Source: Fagopyrum homotropicum | Taxonomy: Eukaryota; Streptophyta; Magnoliopsida; Caryophyllales; Polygonaceae | Direction of reading: 5' to 3' | NCBI GenBank assembly: GCA_033239125.1 | Contig: BSWB01000001.1 | Coordinates: 164,943,481 to 165,007,480 of the forward strand | DNA length: 64,000 nt | Part shown: piece after piece, positions 11,460 through 23,412 of the stretch | Numbering within the stretch: the stretch's first letter is position 1 | How the letters are laid out: every line of letters starts with the position of its first letter | Made by a program: the position numbers and the translations under genes | The notes under the pieces: model-generated | The model's database searches: none | What the model was told of the DNA's origin: nothing | Seen by the model: only the letters and a program-made list of their open reading frames with translations

Positions 11460-12961
11460 ACCATAAGTAATGTCTTATTATCAAGGTGGAGTTAACATGA
11501 TGGAATCACTATCATTTAGGGTAGTTTTTAGAGTCTTTTTATTGCATTTGTGTCAGTTTATGCTACTAACTCCTTGATTCAAAAGAAGAAAACCAAAAGA
11601 AGCTAAAAAAGGAGTTAAAAGCACTTAGGAGTGAAGAGAAATCACGAAGTGAAGCTTCTGCTACTTCACCGCCCCAGCGGGTGACGCCTTCCACCGGAGC
11701 GCTCCCTGCGCCTTCACCAGCGCCGGCCAAGATGCAGGTCACCGCCCCTCCGTCACCCATCGGCGCCCCTGTGGTGGCCTACCCTGAAGAGACGAAGACG
11801 TGCGCCCCTGCGCTTCCCACTGCGCCTCGCTTGGGAGCTGGAAGACGAAGGGTCCTCGCCACCGCCCCTGCGCTGACCTTGGAGGCGCCCCTGCGCCTTA
11901 GCATCAGAAACGCCAGGAATTTGAAGGGTCAGACGTTTGAAGAGCATTGAAGATTCGCCCCTGCGGCCATGAAGAAGTTCAAGCGTTTTTGCCTTCAACG
12001 CCCCTGCGGTTCCTGAAGGCCGCCCCTGCGGTTTAACGCCAGAAGCTTTACTCCGGCTGTTTACACCACCTTTATGACATTAAAGGTGGCTGTTTTAGGC
12101 CTGCTATTTACTCATAATTAAGTGTCTTTTGTAGTATAAATAGTCAATGGCTGATTGCTAGAATTATCCATGCTTTCCTTCACAAAATCCATTTTAGACT
12201 TGAGTTTTTCCATTGTAATGAGTTGCTAACTCCCTTGCTACATTGAGTTGGTTTGAAGCTGTTTTGTTACTTTGGTTGTAAGTTCCTTTTAATATAAGTT
12301 TTTATTCAGTAGTGTTTTGTGTTTCCTTGATCTTCATTGTTTAATTGCATGTTAACTATTGCTTGAGATTGATCACCTTAGGTTCTAAAGTGCATGTAAA
12401 CAACTAGGATTAATAGGTTCCGGGTTCGGGTCTTTAATCTAGTAGAAACTTTTAGTAATAACGGGTTGTAATTACTTAAAGAAAAAAAACACAAATATAA
12501 AGATAAGTTTAACGGTTTTAATCTTCTCTTTATATCTCTTATGTCTTTGTTTGAAGGCTAACTTATTATTTGTTCTTGTAGGTTTACGGAACTTTAATAA
12601 GTTAAGTTGTGTTGATGCCGGTTGGCTCAACACATATGTATGATCAAGACGGGAGCTTACTTAAAAACTTGTAAAAGGAACGCACCAAAGTAGCAATTGC
12701 ATGCCTAGAATCAACCTAGAGTAGATTCACCCATCATTTGTCTTACTTGTTGCGTTAATTGTTTTCTCTTTAAGTTTTTGTGTACTTATTTCAACCAAAA
12801 CCCCCCCTTTCGGTTACTTGTTACTAGAAATCAATAATCACATCTAAAACCATCAAACTCTCTTGGGTTCGACCCTTACTTAATCACTATACTTGTTCTT
12901 GGTGCTAAGTCGGGATTTACTTTTGATTGGGTATAGACGACCATAGAAATACCGTCGGTCA
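11460..12961. repeat. Transposon-like non-coding segment with GC-rich minisatellite
   Basis: No credible gene is seen. From about 11660 to 12035 a GC-rich tract repeats the word CGCCCCTGCG and variants roughly ten times. Downstream there is a possible TATA box (GTATAAATAG, near 12135) and T-rich sequence. Near 12860 TCTTGGGTTCGACCCTTAC resembles the sequence that follows LTRs of Athila/Tat gypsy elements. The segment ends at about 12961, where the repeated NLR downstream sequence resumes. A TG...CA pair (11498, 12961) can be proposed, but the flanks TAACA and ATAAA do not match, so the boundaries are unproved. Confidence 0.4.
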
Positions 12962-13624
12962 ATAAACTTGAATATGATCAGTTGCACGCGTACAATTATG
13001 AAGCACATTACAAAATCACAATACAATTAGCCTAACCTTTTGTGTTGTTTCTGATGTACCAAGAATTGAAAATGCACAGGCTTCGAACAAGCTATATCAG
13101 CATCTTTTAAGCTTTTGGTTATTTATGGCAATTTTCTTAGTTTAGATGCACCACGATCAAGAGTTGAAAATGCACAGGGCTCTCACAACTATTTTGTTGA
13201 TGGAGTTGAAGGGTGCACTTTTTTGTTGGATTTATTGGCGCAGGCTTCAGATAATGTGTTTCTGCTGGTCAAGTTGCATAGGTTAACAATCTGAAAGAGG
13301 AGTTATAAATATATCATGCAAGTGGAAGAGACATTTTTACCTGATGATAAAATGTCAGTGTCTACGTACTCTTCTCTTTTGGCTCCATCTTCAAGCTTGA
13401 ATCACTTTCTACGAACCTTGAATCACTTTCTCAAGACGATGTATTGAAGCTGCCGGAGACTAGAGTTGGATAGGACTGCATGATTAAGCTACTTATTTTG
13501 ATCCTGCAAGTAAACTAAAAATCTCAAAGAGGAGTTATAGATATATCATGTATGTAGAAGTCTAGAAGATGGAGAGATTTTTCACCTCGTGATAGAATGG
13601 AAGTGTCCATGTATCAACTGTATA
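12962..13624. other. NLR downstream flank, duplicated unit
   Basis: Non-coding sequence following the stop codon of NLR1. It is closely similar to 55372-56038 downstream of NLR3 and in part to 52600-52850 and 60080-60240. Shared words include GCACGCGTACAATTATGAAGC and CAAAATCACAATACAATTAG. It therefore belongs to the unit duplicated together with the NLR genes. A polyadenylation signal cannot be fixed. Confidence 0.7.
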
Positions 13625-16600
13625 TTAGTCAACCACTACATTTGGAATGTGTCGAATGAGAGGCCAGTCTTCCCCCGTTACACTTTTGCAACGCTTCTTT
13701 AACTCTTCTGAGGCATTCAATATACAAAGATCTTCGAGGACAAGAAGATGCTGAATTTCACATGGTAAAGCTTCTATGTCTGATATATTATGTAGATACA
13801 AATCTGTCAGGGAACAAAGGGACTTCCATGGTATGTCAGGTAACCATTCCCCGGAGCCACCTTTTATTGACAGTTGTTGGAGATTGCTGCAGTTGAGCTG
13901 TATTTGTGAATCATAATCAACCTCAATCATTTTATCAACATCTTCAATCATCAATCTCCAAAGATGGTTGAGACTAAGGAGGGCTCTCCACGGCATATGC
14001 AACCCTTTGCATTTACCGAGAGTCAAGTCTTGTAAGGAGGTAAGGCTTTGGACTCCCTTTAGAAGATACTTGCTCCTTGTCATCTCTCCAAATTCTAGTC
14101 TCAAATACTCAAGTTCATGTAAGGGTCCCCACGGCACCATCATTTCCTCCTCCTCCTCTTCTTCTTTAACCGAGACACTTTGCTGCTCCTTATTCGGACC
14201 AGATATGATGAGTCTTTTTAGAGAGGTGGTGCATCTCAACCTATTAAAGAACCATAACTTTACGTTTGGGATTACCACAACCTCAAGTTTGGACAACACC
14301 TTTGTATTCTCATTAGTATCACCTACATCAACCAATTTCACTTTTGCACATCCTTTGATCCTCAATTCCCGGAGGGAAGTCAAACATGCAAGCCCCCTAC
14401 AAGACACAATTTCGAGCTCTACGCATGACTCGATGATTAGTGTTTGAAGAGCAGAAAGATGGCTTATTTGTGCTTCTGCAATCCTGCGTAGATCTGCAAT
14501 TCCTGATATTTCAAGTTTCTTCAATGCATTGCTTCCAATAACATTACTCCCAAGGCCCTGCCACAAAACATAATCTCTCATGCTTCTCAACTTCAAATCT
14601 TCAACGCATGCAAACCAAGGCACACATGTCAGCTTTGGGCAATTCCATATATGAACCTTGACAAGACGAGGGAAGGTAGGTAGCACATTGGGTTCTTCCG
14701 GCCACCATCCTCTCAAATTTGGCATCTTAAGCAGTGTAAGCTTTTCAAGTGATGGTAAGAACAATTGAGGATCATCGGGCCAACTACCCTCTACACTTAA
14801 CATCGATGGCATATCTTCGATCAACAACTTCTCGAGGTATCGAAGACCACTCAATTGCGGCAGTTCAACACATACACGACATGCTTTGATTGTGAGAGTC
14901 ACGAGATTACTAAGGCGCATAACCCAAGCTGAAATTCTCTTTCCTCCAAACCCACGTAGCCTTAGATGCTCAAGTCTATCAGGAGGTTCAAGCGCATCCA
15001 TCAACGTATCAAGTTCACCTGAATCTTCTACTTTAGTTGACCGTCGTCGTTGTCTAAAATTAATATGTAATGTATCAAGTCTTTCGTTCCTTGAGAAACA
15101 TGATTTCTGCACATCCACGGTCACATCTTTCCATCCATCTTCAAAAACCACAATTTCCAAATATCCACTCACGTTTTCAAGACACTCCAAGTATTTCAGT
15201 CCACCTCTAGAATACTTAATGATTAGCTTATCTACGGTCACAAGTGAGGCCAAAGCTGGCATCTCACACAGTTGATCACAACCTACAAGCACAAGGTGTC
15301 TCAAGCTTATCAACTTTCCTAGGTCCCTCGGCAACTCGGTAAGAAAACTACACTCCTTAAGAATAAGAGATTGTAAATGGTGAAGGTTACAAATTGAGCT
15401 TGGAAGTGTACTCATATAATTAGATGAGAGATCAAGATACCTCAAATGAATCAGGCTTCCTATAGAAGTTGGTATGTGTTTCACTCTCAACCCAAACCAA
15501 GACAGATCCAAAACTCGTAATCCTCTACAACATGAAATCAACTTGTTCAGATGCATTCCTCTAGATCTGAGGAGGAGAGTCCTTAGATACTTTGAATGAG
15601 GAAATGAACAGACATTTCCCACAGATGATTCCCCATCCCATTCAGTGATAGACATGTGACGAATAGTCCTACTGCATAGTTTCTGAGCCGGTTTATCAAT
15701 TAAAGCACTCTCTAACTTCGCTACTTCCATAGCCAAATCATGCACTAGATCATGCATTCGCCATATGCATGTCCTAACACCTTTCCTTGTGATTATTTCC
15801 ATATCTTGAAAAAAATATCTCTCCACCAAGTACATAAAGTATCCCTCGACCGTATCCTCTAAGGTTTGGTTCCCAACACAAGACTCAACAAACCCTTGAG
15901 CTATCCATAATCGAACCAACTTTTGTTTCTCAAATCTATGATCCTTAGGAAAGAGAGAACAATATGCAAAGCAACTCTTCACAGTATACGGAAACTCGTT
16001 ATAACTAATCTTCAATATTTGCATGATCTTACTATAATCTTTAGGAACCACTTTCGAAAGCTCGTCATTTAAGAGGGAAACCCACTTGTGCTTTTCTTTA
16101 TGCCTCAATAAGCTTCCTACAGTGACTATAGCTAGCGGAACATTTGCACATTTTTTCACAATCTGTCTCCCTAATTCCTCTACGTCTTGACCATATTGTT
16201 CTTCCTCTCCCGAAAATGCCATTTTCTTAAACAATAACCAAGCACTCTCATCTGGCATACCTTGTAGATGATAGTAAGGCTCAATTGCATTCAAACATTG
16301 GGCAACTTTTATCGAACGTGTTGTGGCTACGACCATACTCCCAGCCTTCCCAAAATTCAACAGGACTTTCAACTTACGCCAGTTTTGTGGTTCCTCATCC
16401 CAGACATCATCTAAAACAAGCAAAAACCTTTTCTCTCCTATGACTTCCCTAAGTTTAAATTGCAGGGTATCTAGATCAAGCTCTTGATCAACGTTTCCTT
16501 TAGTGGCAGATCTAATGAGTTCTACCAAGACTTGCTTTAAAGGTGAGAAGTAGTTTATACAAGACCAAATACAAAGATCAAAGCCTTGTTGAACTCTATC

Positions 16601-17257
16601 ATCATTACGGACAAGCTGAGCAAGGGTAGTTTTTCCTAATCCTCCAATGCCAATAACTACAACAACAGGAGCGACATCACCCTTAGGTTCTTGCAAATCC
16701 TCTGGCAACAACATATGCACAATATCGTCTCTTTCTTTCTCTCGGCCTATCACTTCATTGGTTGAAACATAAGAGTGGGTTGGCTCTCTACTTATTCGAT
16801 AGGGTAATAGATCTTGTTCAGTCTGGACTGGTAGAAATTTGAATCCCTTAATATCACTAGCAATGGCATCTAGACTTTCCCTTATTGCCTTCACTTTATG
16901 AGCAGTTTTAACAAAGAAGGCAAAATTGCGAGGTTTTGAAAGGACACGTCGTACCTTATTCTCAATCTCGCTACCATTCCTTGCCTTTTCATGCAAGTCT
17001 TTGGCGGAGATCAAGTCAAACAAATCATCAGCTTCATACAACACGAGCCTGAGTCGTGTAAGCCATCCTTGAACAGCAGCGTCGCTAGCCTGCTTGCGAT
17101 CAGCATCATGCAAGACATCTCGTATGGTTGCGATGGTGCCTTCAAGCTTCTCCAGTTGTTTCTTCTGACCCCACAACAGCCGGAATTCATCGACTGCAGG
17201 AGATGCCAATACTTGTAGGATTGATTTAGCAATGCCAAACAAGGCTGCTTCCGCCAT
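13625..17257 (-). CDS. NLR1: CC-NB-ARC-LRR disease-resistance protein, 1210 residues
   Basis: An intracellular immune receptor of the plant CNL class, expected to sense a pathogen effector and trigger defence or cell death on nucleotide exchange. The Rx-type coiled-coil domain is residues 1 to about 125, with the EADDLFD part of its conserved motif at 75-81. The NB-ARC domain has its P-loop GIGGLGKTT at 203-211, kinase-2 LLVLDDVWD at 279-287, the ATTRS motif at 311-315, NVPLAI at 372-377, CFAYCSLFPKDHRF at 429-442 and MHD at 501-503. Leucine-rich repeats fill about 540-1200. It is intronless and of normal length for RGA2/RGA3-like proteins. The Met start (MAEAALFG) matches those of its paralogues. 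A glutamate run at 14144-14164 varies in length among them. All key residues are present, so it looks functional. The pathogen recognised is unknown. Confidence 0.95.
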   Translation of the reverse strand: MAEAALFGIAKSILQVLASPAVDEFRLLWGQKKQLEKLEGTIATIRDVLHDADRKQASDAAVQGWLTRLRLVLYEADDLFDLISAKDLHEKARNGSEIENKVRRVLSKPRNFAFFVKTAHKVKAIRESLDAIASDIKGFKFLPVQTEQDLLPYRISREPTHSYVSTNEVIGREKERDDIVHMLLPEDLQEPKGDVAPVVVVIGIGGLGKTTLAQLVRNDDRVQQGFDLCIWSCINYFSPLKQVLVELIRSATKGNVDQELDLDTLQFKLREVIGEKRFLLVLDDVWDEEPQNWRKLKVLLNFGKAGSMVVATTRSIKVAQCLNAIEPYYHLQGMPDESAWLLFKKMAFSGEEEQYGQDVEELGRQIVKKCANVPLAIVTVGSLLRHKEKHKWVSLLNDELSKVVPKDYSKIMQILKISYNEFPYTVKSCFAYCSLFPKDHRFEKQKLVRLWIAQGFVESCVGNQTLEDTVEGYFMYLVERYFFQDMEIITRKGVRTCIWRMHDLVHDLAMEVAKLESALIDKPAQKLCSRTIRHMSITEWDGESSVGNVCSFPHSKYLRTLLLRSRGMHLNKLISCCRGLRVLDLSWFGLRVKHIPTSIGSLIHLRYLDLSSNYMSTLPSSICNLHHLQSLILKECSFLTELPRDLGKLISLRHLVLVGCDQLCEMPALASLVTVDKLIIKYSRGGLKYLECLENVSGYLEIVVFEDGWKDVTVDVQKSCFSRNERLDTLHINFRQRRRSTKVEDSGELDTLMDALEPPDRLEHLRLRGFGGKRISAWVMRLSNLVTLTIKACRVCVELPQLSGLRYLEKLLIEDMPSMLSVEGSWPDDPQLFLPSLEKLTLLKMPNLRGWWPEEPNVLPTFPRLVKVHIWNCPKLTCVPWFACVEDLKLRSMRDYVLWQGLGSNVIGSNALKKLEISGIADLRRIAEAQISHLSALQTLIIESCVELEIVSCRGLACLTSLRELRIKGCAKVKLVDVGDTNENTKVLSKLEVVVIPNVKLWFFNRLRCTTSLKRLIISGPNKEQQSVSVKEEEEEEEMMVPWGPLHELEYLRLEFGEMTRSKYLLKGVQSLTSLQDLTLGKCKGLHMPWRALLSLNHLWRLMIEDVDKMIEVDYDSQIQLNCSNLQQLSIKGGSGEWLPDIPWKSLCSLTDLYLHNISDIEALPCEIQHLLVLEDLCILNASEELKKRCKSVTGEDWPLIRHIPNVVVD

Positions 17258-17329
17258 TTTTTCTTTGAGCGTTTTCTTTGTGTGATTTTGTAATTCAATA
17301 AAATTTGCTCCATCGTCAATATTGCACCA

Positions 17330-17460
17330 CCGGTATAAATAAACAATGAACCACGTTCTCTGTCAGTTTCGATCCCTTCCCTTTATAAAAATAGCACCAA
17401 CAATGCACTGTTATTATAATATTACACACAATCCCACGTACTTGTATTACCAAACCCATT
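17330..17460 (-). promoter_or_regulatory. NLR1 upstream region with conserved block
   Basis: The words ACCACGTTCTC and TTTCGATCCCTTCCCTTTATA (plus strand) match the block upstream of the other NLRs (compare CCACGTTCTCCCGTGACTTTC near 35093). On the gene strand a TTTTTATAAAGGG at 17379-17391 is a possible TATA box about 125 bp before the start codon. Function is inferred from position and conservation only. Confidence 0.45.
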
Positions 17461-17905
17461 GCTAGTGTATTACCAAACCCACGTGCATTACCTAACCCTA
17501 CTTTCGGGATTATCTCTCATCACACTCCATAATGTGCTTTATCTACCTCACTTTAAGCACAATTTACTCTCTATCTCTCAATTGATTCATAATTTGCCTC
17601 TGCAGATCACTTTCACTCATAATTCTTGTTTATTTCAGGACCATATCAATGATTCTCTAATTGCTACTCATTACAAGGAGTGTTTACAATCAATCTTCTT
17701 CTCCAGACTTTGACTTGTGCAACTTCCACACTTGATAATAAGAATAGTAATGTGCCTTTGTTTCATGCTTGTTTAGCACATTTATCTTTGTCAAAACTGC
17801 ATCATGTTTATTTGGAATCTCGCTGTCGTTTCATACACAAAATACCCACAGGCTTACACTCTACAGTAGGGCCATATACTCTATTCATATGTACAATACA
17901 ATACT
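17440..17905 (+). pseudogene. Copia pol fragment (GAG-pre-integrase region)
   Basis: The frame at 17459-17713 contains LHNVLYLPHFKHNLLSISQL and, further on, a CLFQD motif. This is the pattern of the segment between protease and integrase in Ty1/copia pol. A shifted frame at 17770-17870 has HACLAHLSLSKLHH, matching the H-x-RLGH-x-S-x-xKL pattern that follows. No integrase core or LTR is nearby. It is a decayed scrap inserted upstream of NLR1. Confidence 0.65.
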
Positions 17906-18359
17906 AGCTGTAGGTAATGAACCGTACAAATATAACCTAAACATACCACTTTGGATCCTACTAATATCTCAAACACTTTTCCATGCAAGTGTATATTGAA
18001 CTAGTATGAGTTTCTGGTTTGATTTTTGTATGATATGAGTTTCTGGTCGGTATAAATCTGTATGGTATATGAGTTTTCTGTATGAGTTTGTCTGATATGG
18101 TTTCTGGTTTACAAAGTTCATGTCACCATATTGAACTCAACAATGGTGATAGAAACAAGAGCTAGGACAAAGAGAAGATAATATTACACAAATATGTAGA
18201 TCGAACTCGACAATGGAGATCATGTCACCCGATCGAATTTGTCCTTCTTTTTTTTCCACAAAATGTAAGTGAGAATTTTTGTTTAGCACGAAGTTCACTA
18301 TAAACATTGGGTCAATGGTTTCAAATATAAATATATAAATATACATTGGATCAGTTTGG

Positions 18360-18475
18360 GAAGGGAGAACATTATGCCCGAGACTCCGAGGCCCAATGAC
18401 CACGTTCTTCTGTCCACTTTCGGATTACCTAACGGCTAGGTCCTAACCCCACTTGTATTATTGAACGCAAATTGA
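18360..18475. promoter_or_regulatory. Second orphan copy of the NLR upstream block
   Basis: The stretch GACTCCGAGGCCCAATGACC, then ACGTTCTTCTGTCCACTTTC, then CCTAACCCCACTTG follows the same order as the blocks at 35041-35150 and 51937-52040. No NLR start codon adjoins it. It may be the displaced distal half of NLR1's own upstream region, separated by the copia scrap at 17440-17905. Confidence 0.5.
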
Positions 18476-18649
18476 GGCTGCTGTTAAAGTTTGATAATAG
18501 AATGCAAAGTGATAGATCAAACAAACGGCTTCTCTATGATCCGTAGTTTTGTTGTGAATCTTACACACGAGTCTTTGAAAACCAATTGACAATATGAGAG
18601 GTAGTCATATTAGTTATATGTTAGACTCGGATATTATTATATTGTTGAT

Positions 18650-18990
18650 GTGGAACAATATTCCACACATCTTAACACAACCGTTCTCAGAAGAAAGTTG
18701 GGATAGGATTGAATTGCCCGATTGAGTATGAAGGTTTCAAAACGATATGTTTTCGTTGTGGGTGTTTGGTCGTCTAGCTCCTACCTGCCCCTTCTCGATC
18801 CAAAGCATCGAGTACGTTAATGCATGGGAACAAGGGTTTTGAAAGTGGTTGAGTCTTCAGGCCAACCAAACCATACTCAAGGAGGTTCATTAGAGGAACG
18901 CGCGCCCTACCGGCGCCGGCTATGGTCCATGGCTTCTTGTCAATTCACGCAAGAATAAGATCAGCCTAAAAGATTTATCGCATGTAGATT
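18650..18990 (+). pseudogene. LINE ORF1-like fragment
   Basis: Reading across several broken frames gives RIELP, then YEGFKTICFRCGC (near 18720-18765), then YGPWLLVNSRKNK (near 18920-18960). These resemble the CCHC knuckle and GPW(M/L) motif of plant LINE ORF1 proteins. Frames are interrupted and no endonuclease or reverse transcriptase follows. Recognition is from short motifs only. Confidence 0.5.
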
Positions 18991-19130
18991 ATATTAAGCT
19001 CATCCATCTTCTGGCAACATTACATGCTCGGTGAATCTGGCAAAGACCTCTATATAGCCTGATGTGTGTTAATAGATGGTGGAGAACATTTATCGCATGT
19101 AGATGCCATGCATGCAAGTATGAACCAGAA

Positions 19131-19711
19131 CAGTGGCGGAGCCAGAAAATTTTTGTTGGAGGGGCACAATTTTTTCTTATAAGATATGTTGCATATTAAG
19201 TTTGAAATTAAACAATAAAATCTATAAATTAAATAAATAAATAGAAATTTACTTAAATTTTGTACTATAAATTAGAGCTTTTAATTTATTTATTTTACTT
19301 AGATGAAATTTAAAAATATTTTATATATTTAGTTTGTTTTATAAATATATTCTCAAATAAATTGGATAATGGTTGATGAATTATTGTAATAAAAATTATA
19401 TTAATTTTATTGTATTAGTTAAGAGTTAATGAAATAATAAACATCACTTAGTTTCTCTATCTAAATAGATTGTAATTTGCTTAAAATAAAAATAAATTAA
19501 ACTTTTTGCTACTCCCAGGACTTGAAACCTTGAACTTCAAGTATCTCCTTCCCTTCCTCTACCAAATGAACTATTAGAACAACATGTATCATATTCCATT
19601 TAAGGAGGGTTTTTCCCTTCTTTTCCCCCCCTTCCTTAGGCTTCCTTAGGCAAAACAAGATCGCAAGCCGGGGCACCGTACCACCCGTTACCCCCCTTAG
19701 ATCCGCCCCTG
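19131..19711. mobile_element. Non-autonomous hAT element, 581 bp
   Basis: It begins CAGTGGCGGAGCC and ends GGATCCGCCCCTG-like (ATCCGCCCCTG at 19701-19711), so the inverted ends read CAG(T/G)GGCGGA. It is flanked by a perfect 8-bp duplication AACCAGAA at 19123-19130 and 19712-19719. CAG-starting ends with 8-bp duplications are the hAT signature. The interior is AT-rich and non-coding; the right subterminal part is C-rich. No transposase is encoded. Confidence 0.88.
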
Positions 19712-19719
19712 AACCAGAA

Positions 19720-22700
19720 GGTATAAGTTCTTAAAGATGTGTGAAATATTGTCCCCCGTTGACAATATGATAATACCCGCACCTAACATATAAGAGTTAG
19801 GGCTATTACTCCGAATGCCTGCCACATTATAGAAGATACTTTAATATAAGTCTTCTTCTATATCCTCGTAATGTTGTATTTTTTGGTTTTTAATGAGTTT
19901 TATTTGTTATGGAATGTGTTCAGGGCGGATAAGACTGTCTTCCGATGAGCCATAAAATTCATGTGTAAACATCACAAGGTGACGTGCTAGCAATTTTTGA
20001 ACCCCGTATCTCCGGAGATAGAGCTCAGAAAGTATGTGAATAACAAACTCGATCTCTAGAACATAAGCATCATTAAGGAACCGCCATTGGAGAACACTCA
20101 AAACTCTCTCTGAACGTGAAAGCCTAAACGAGATTACAAGTAGTCGCTTTACCTACTCCAAGTTAGGATGAGCGTCTTTTATCTCATCAAGTGAAGCAAC
20201 ACTGTATTTCACTAAATGAAACTCACATAAGGCCACAACAGAAAGGAACGTTCATCATACATATTTGAGCAATGGCTAACCATTGAGATCGTCATATATG
20301 GTTAGTCATGACGGGTCCGATGAGATTTTTCATAGCTCACATACACACAGATCAAATGCCAATTATTGTGACAATCTCGATTATTAACAAACCAAAGTAA
20401 GCTGAGTAGATTAAAGAATTTAGGATTAACAAACATAACAAAAGATACTTTTACCAAATGATAAAATGCAAAAGAGACTTAATTCCCGTGAATCTTCATC
20501 AGTGAATTTCCCAAAAATTTCAATACTTAGGGTTTCAAGACGAGCTCTCTCCACAACACTGAAAGCATGTGATTGATACTGATGATAACAAAATAACAGA
20601 AGTTGGGTTGATGACAATGATATAAATAGATTGAGATAGCTAGCTAGGAAGAAAGAATGGAGATCCAAGAGCCGGCCTGCAACACCGGGATTGTACTCAG
20701 CAAAGGTCGGATTTTGAACTTTCGTGACGAGTGTTGAAAAGCTGCTCCAGAGGGAAATTTCGATCAAATAGGGCAAATCTCGGGCGGGAAATTTGCAGAT
20801 TTCGGGACCGAGATTTCAGATTCTTCAGGTCAGTTGAAATTAAATTTTCGGGTGGTGCAAAATTCAGGAATCTCGGCTGAGATCAATAATGCACCAACCC
20901 GAGATCCCACTGTTCTTCTTCTTTGCTCCATAGTTTCCTTCCTTCAGGTCCCGAGTACGCGCTGCCTCGAGGCTTGATCCTCAATTGCGTCCAAAGATCG
21001 TCGAATTGCCTGAAAAACCGACAAAAGCTCGTGTAGACATCTTTTCTAGGATAATAAGAAAAATCAACCACATATGTCACGAACTCAAGTCAATGCATGC
21101 AAAACAAAGGAAAAATCTACCTAAATGCAAGCCTAAACTAAGGTAAAAAATCATGTTATCAAAATACTCCATACTTGTCTTTTGCTTGTACTCAAGCAAG
21201 ATTCAAATCTAAGCTACAAGATGACATGATTTATGCAAGTGGAAAACAAACACAAAATATTTTTAGTAATGTGCTTCTAGTCATAGATCACCCTCATAGT
21301 GATTTTTCATGGCAAATGATAGAGCAAATGTGTGTCAACGAGAATTAAGCATGAAAAGACGATCATACTTTACTCGGAATCCACACATGCAAAGCAAGTC
21401 AAAAATGTAGATCAATCATGAGGAAATCAAGTCTAAACCACTAAGTCAAAACACATGTGCATGAAGGTCTTAAGGACTTAAAATAAGAAGAGGTCAAGAA
21501 ACGTGTTAAGGGTGGGGATTCTTATAGGTCATGTGGTGCTAATCCGGGAAAAGGAAATAACTCCACAACATTCACTTCACTCAACATCCACCAAACAAGT
21601 GTAACGTTCTCCTTCCTTCTTCTTTTTTTTTTTATTTTTTATTTTTTATTTTTTATTTTTGAGATAATGGCATAGGTGCACAAAAGCCGAAACCTTGGTG
21701 ATTAGCGATCCTCGGGGTTTTTACCAAGGTGCCTCACACCGGATGCACATACCAAAATTCGTTAGGACTATCTGTTAATCCGACTTTGGCAAGATACAAA
21801 CACCCGATTATGTGAATGGTACCGAGTTACTCATCTTCATAACAACGTCCCCAAACCTATTTTTCTACACTTTTCACAACACATTTCATCAACTTCAACT
21901 ACATCAATTCCTTCATCACAAACATCGCCATACACATTCTCTTTGCACACTCAATCACACTAGCATGCTCCTAATTCCCGGATGGGTCAAAAGAGGTGAT
22001 ATATATTTTTTTTCAAACAAATGAGGTGCTCAAACAATGTGGTCAAGATGAGAAGAGGAAAGAATCGAATGCCTTAATCATTCCAAAATGATGTGTAAGA
22101 ACCTATCATGCGGTTTCGACCTTCTAATCTCAATCTAATCTAGACAACAATCGACATCACAATTCACATATGGATTCAAGTAAAGTATTCAAGTCCACAT
22201 ATGCTAAAAATCCATTCAAACACAGAAAGTTCACTCATAGCCAATTCACACACAAAAATCATCATAGGGGTCATATCAATCCTAGAAGCACTTTTTTTTT
22301 TTTTTTTAATTTTTCAATTTTTTTTTGATTTTTTGCTATAAAGATATGTACAATGCAAAACGAAAGGAAACGTGTGAATAGAAATATGAAACTATCCTAA
22401 ATTCAATGCAATAAAAGGAAACATGCAAAGTATTGCAAATACCACACCCCATACTTAAAACTCATATTGTCTACAATGTGAAGAAATAAAATAAAGGATG
22501 AAAGAGAGTACTCACAATATAAAAAGCGGTCTGGCATCTTCACAGCCAATTCACACACATTGAATTCTTCATTGTTCTTCAATTGCTCGAAAGAATGGTT
22601 GTTGAATGCAAGTATGTAGTACCGTAGAATAACAGTATCACTGGAAATCTAAAAATTAAGAAAATAGTTGAAAAGTTTGTTAATGAAGGAAAAAAAAAAC

Positions 22701-23412
22701 TGTTGAGGAACTAAATATTGCATTTATATGGTTAATATTATTTTTTTATTCCTTAATATTAATAAGGACAAAAAAAATGAATTTTTATGGTTAAAATAGG
22801 ATAGGGGTACACTTTAACTACACAATTAATAAAGACTAGTTCCTCCAATTTGGTCAATTAATAGCTAGCTAGTGTACGTGTTACAATTTCTTAATCCTAA
22901 TCTATAAAAATTATTTTAAAAAATAACTTAATTTGTTTGCATGGAATAGAATAACATTTGTATTTATGAAGCAACAATAAACAATTATTTAATTTAAAAT
23001 AAGTTTTATATACAAAATAAGATTATACCAATAAATTTATATGGTAACAACAACACTACTACTACTAATAAAACTGTGAAATAACACAAGGTAATTAAAT
23101 TTTATAATTGTTAGAAAGGGAGATACAGATTTATGATTAATAAAATGAATATTAAAATATACTATTTAACTAAAAATGATATTATTGGCTAAAATAAGAA
23201 ATTTAAAAAAAAAAAAAAAAGGAAGAAAGAGATATAATAAATGTGTTTGATATGTATTAGTATATGGTATAGAGATAAATTAAAACAATGCGGCTACGTT
23301 ATATTAACTACGAAGTATTAATTAGCAAATGCTAGAAACTTTGCAATTTGTATGTCGGTCAGTATGTATTAAGGAAAAAAGGAGTTAAAAATTATGTCAC
23401 CTCTTCCACTGT
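19720..23412. other. Unclassified AT-rich sequence between hAT element and NLR2 tail
   Basis: No gene can be supported. Frames near 19907-20101 and 20426-20776 (minus) have no recognisable domain. The part from 20880 to 22550 contains long T tracts (near 21625-21660 and 22292-22330). It also has phrases common in degenerate plant LTR-retrotransposon internal regions (ACTCCATACTTGTCTTTTGC near 21165). 22690-23400 is AT-rich and non-coding, and includes an A16-type tract near 23205-23220. Confidence 0.4.

Noticed and set aside
13968..15275. Plus-strand frames across NLR1 (and equivalents across NLR2-4)
   Set aside because: Antisense shadows of the conserved LRR codons; same-position shadows recur in each paralogue.
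20426..20776. 116-residue minus-strand frame as a host gene
   Set aside because: No domain recognised, no supporting exon structure, surrounded by repeat-like DNA.
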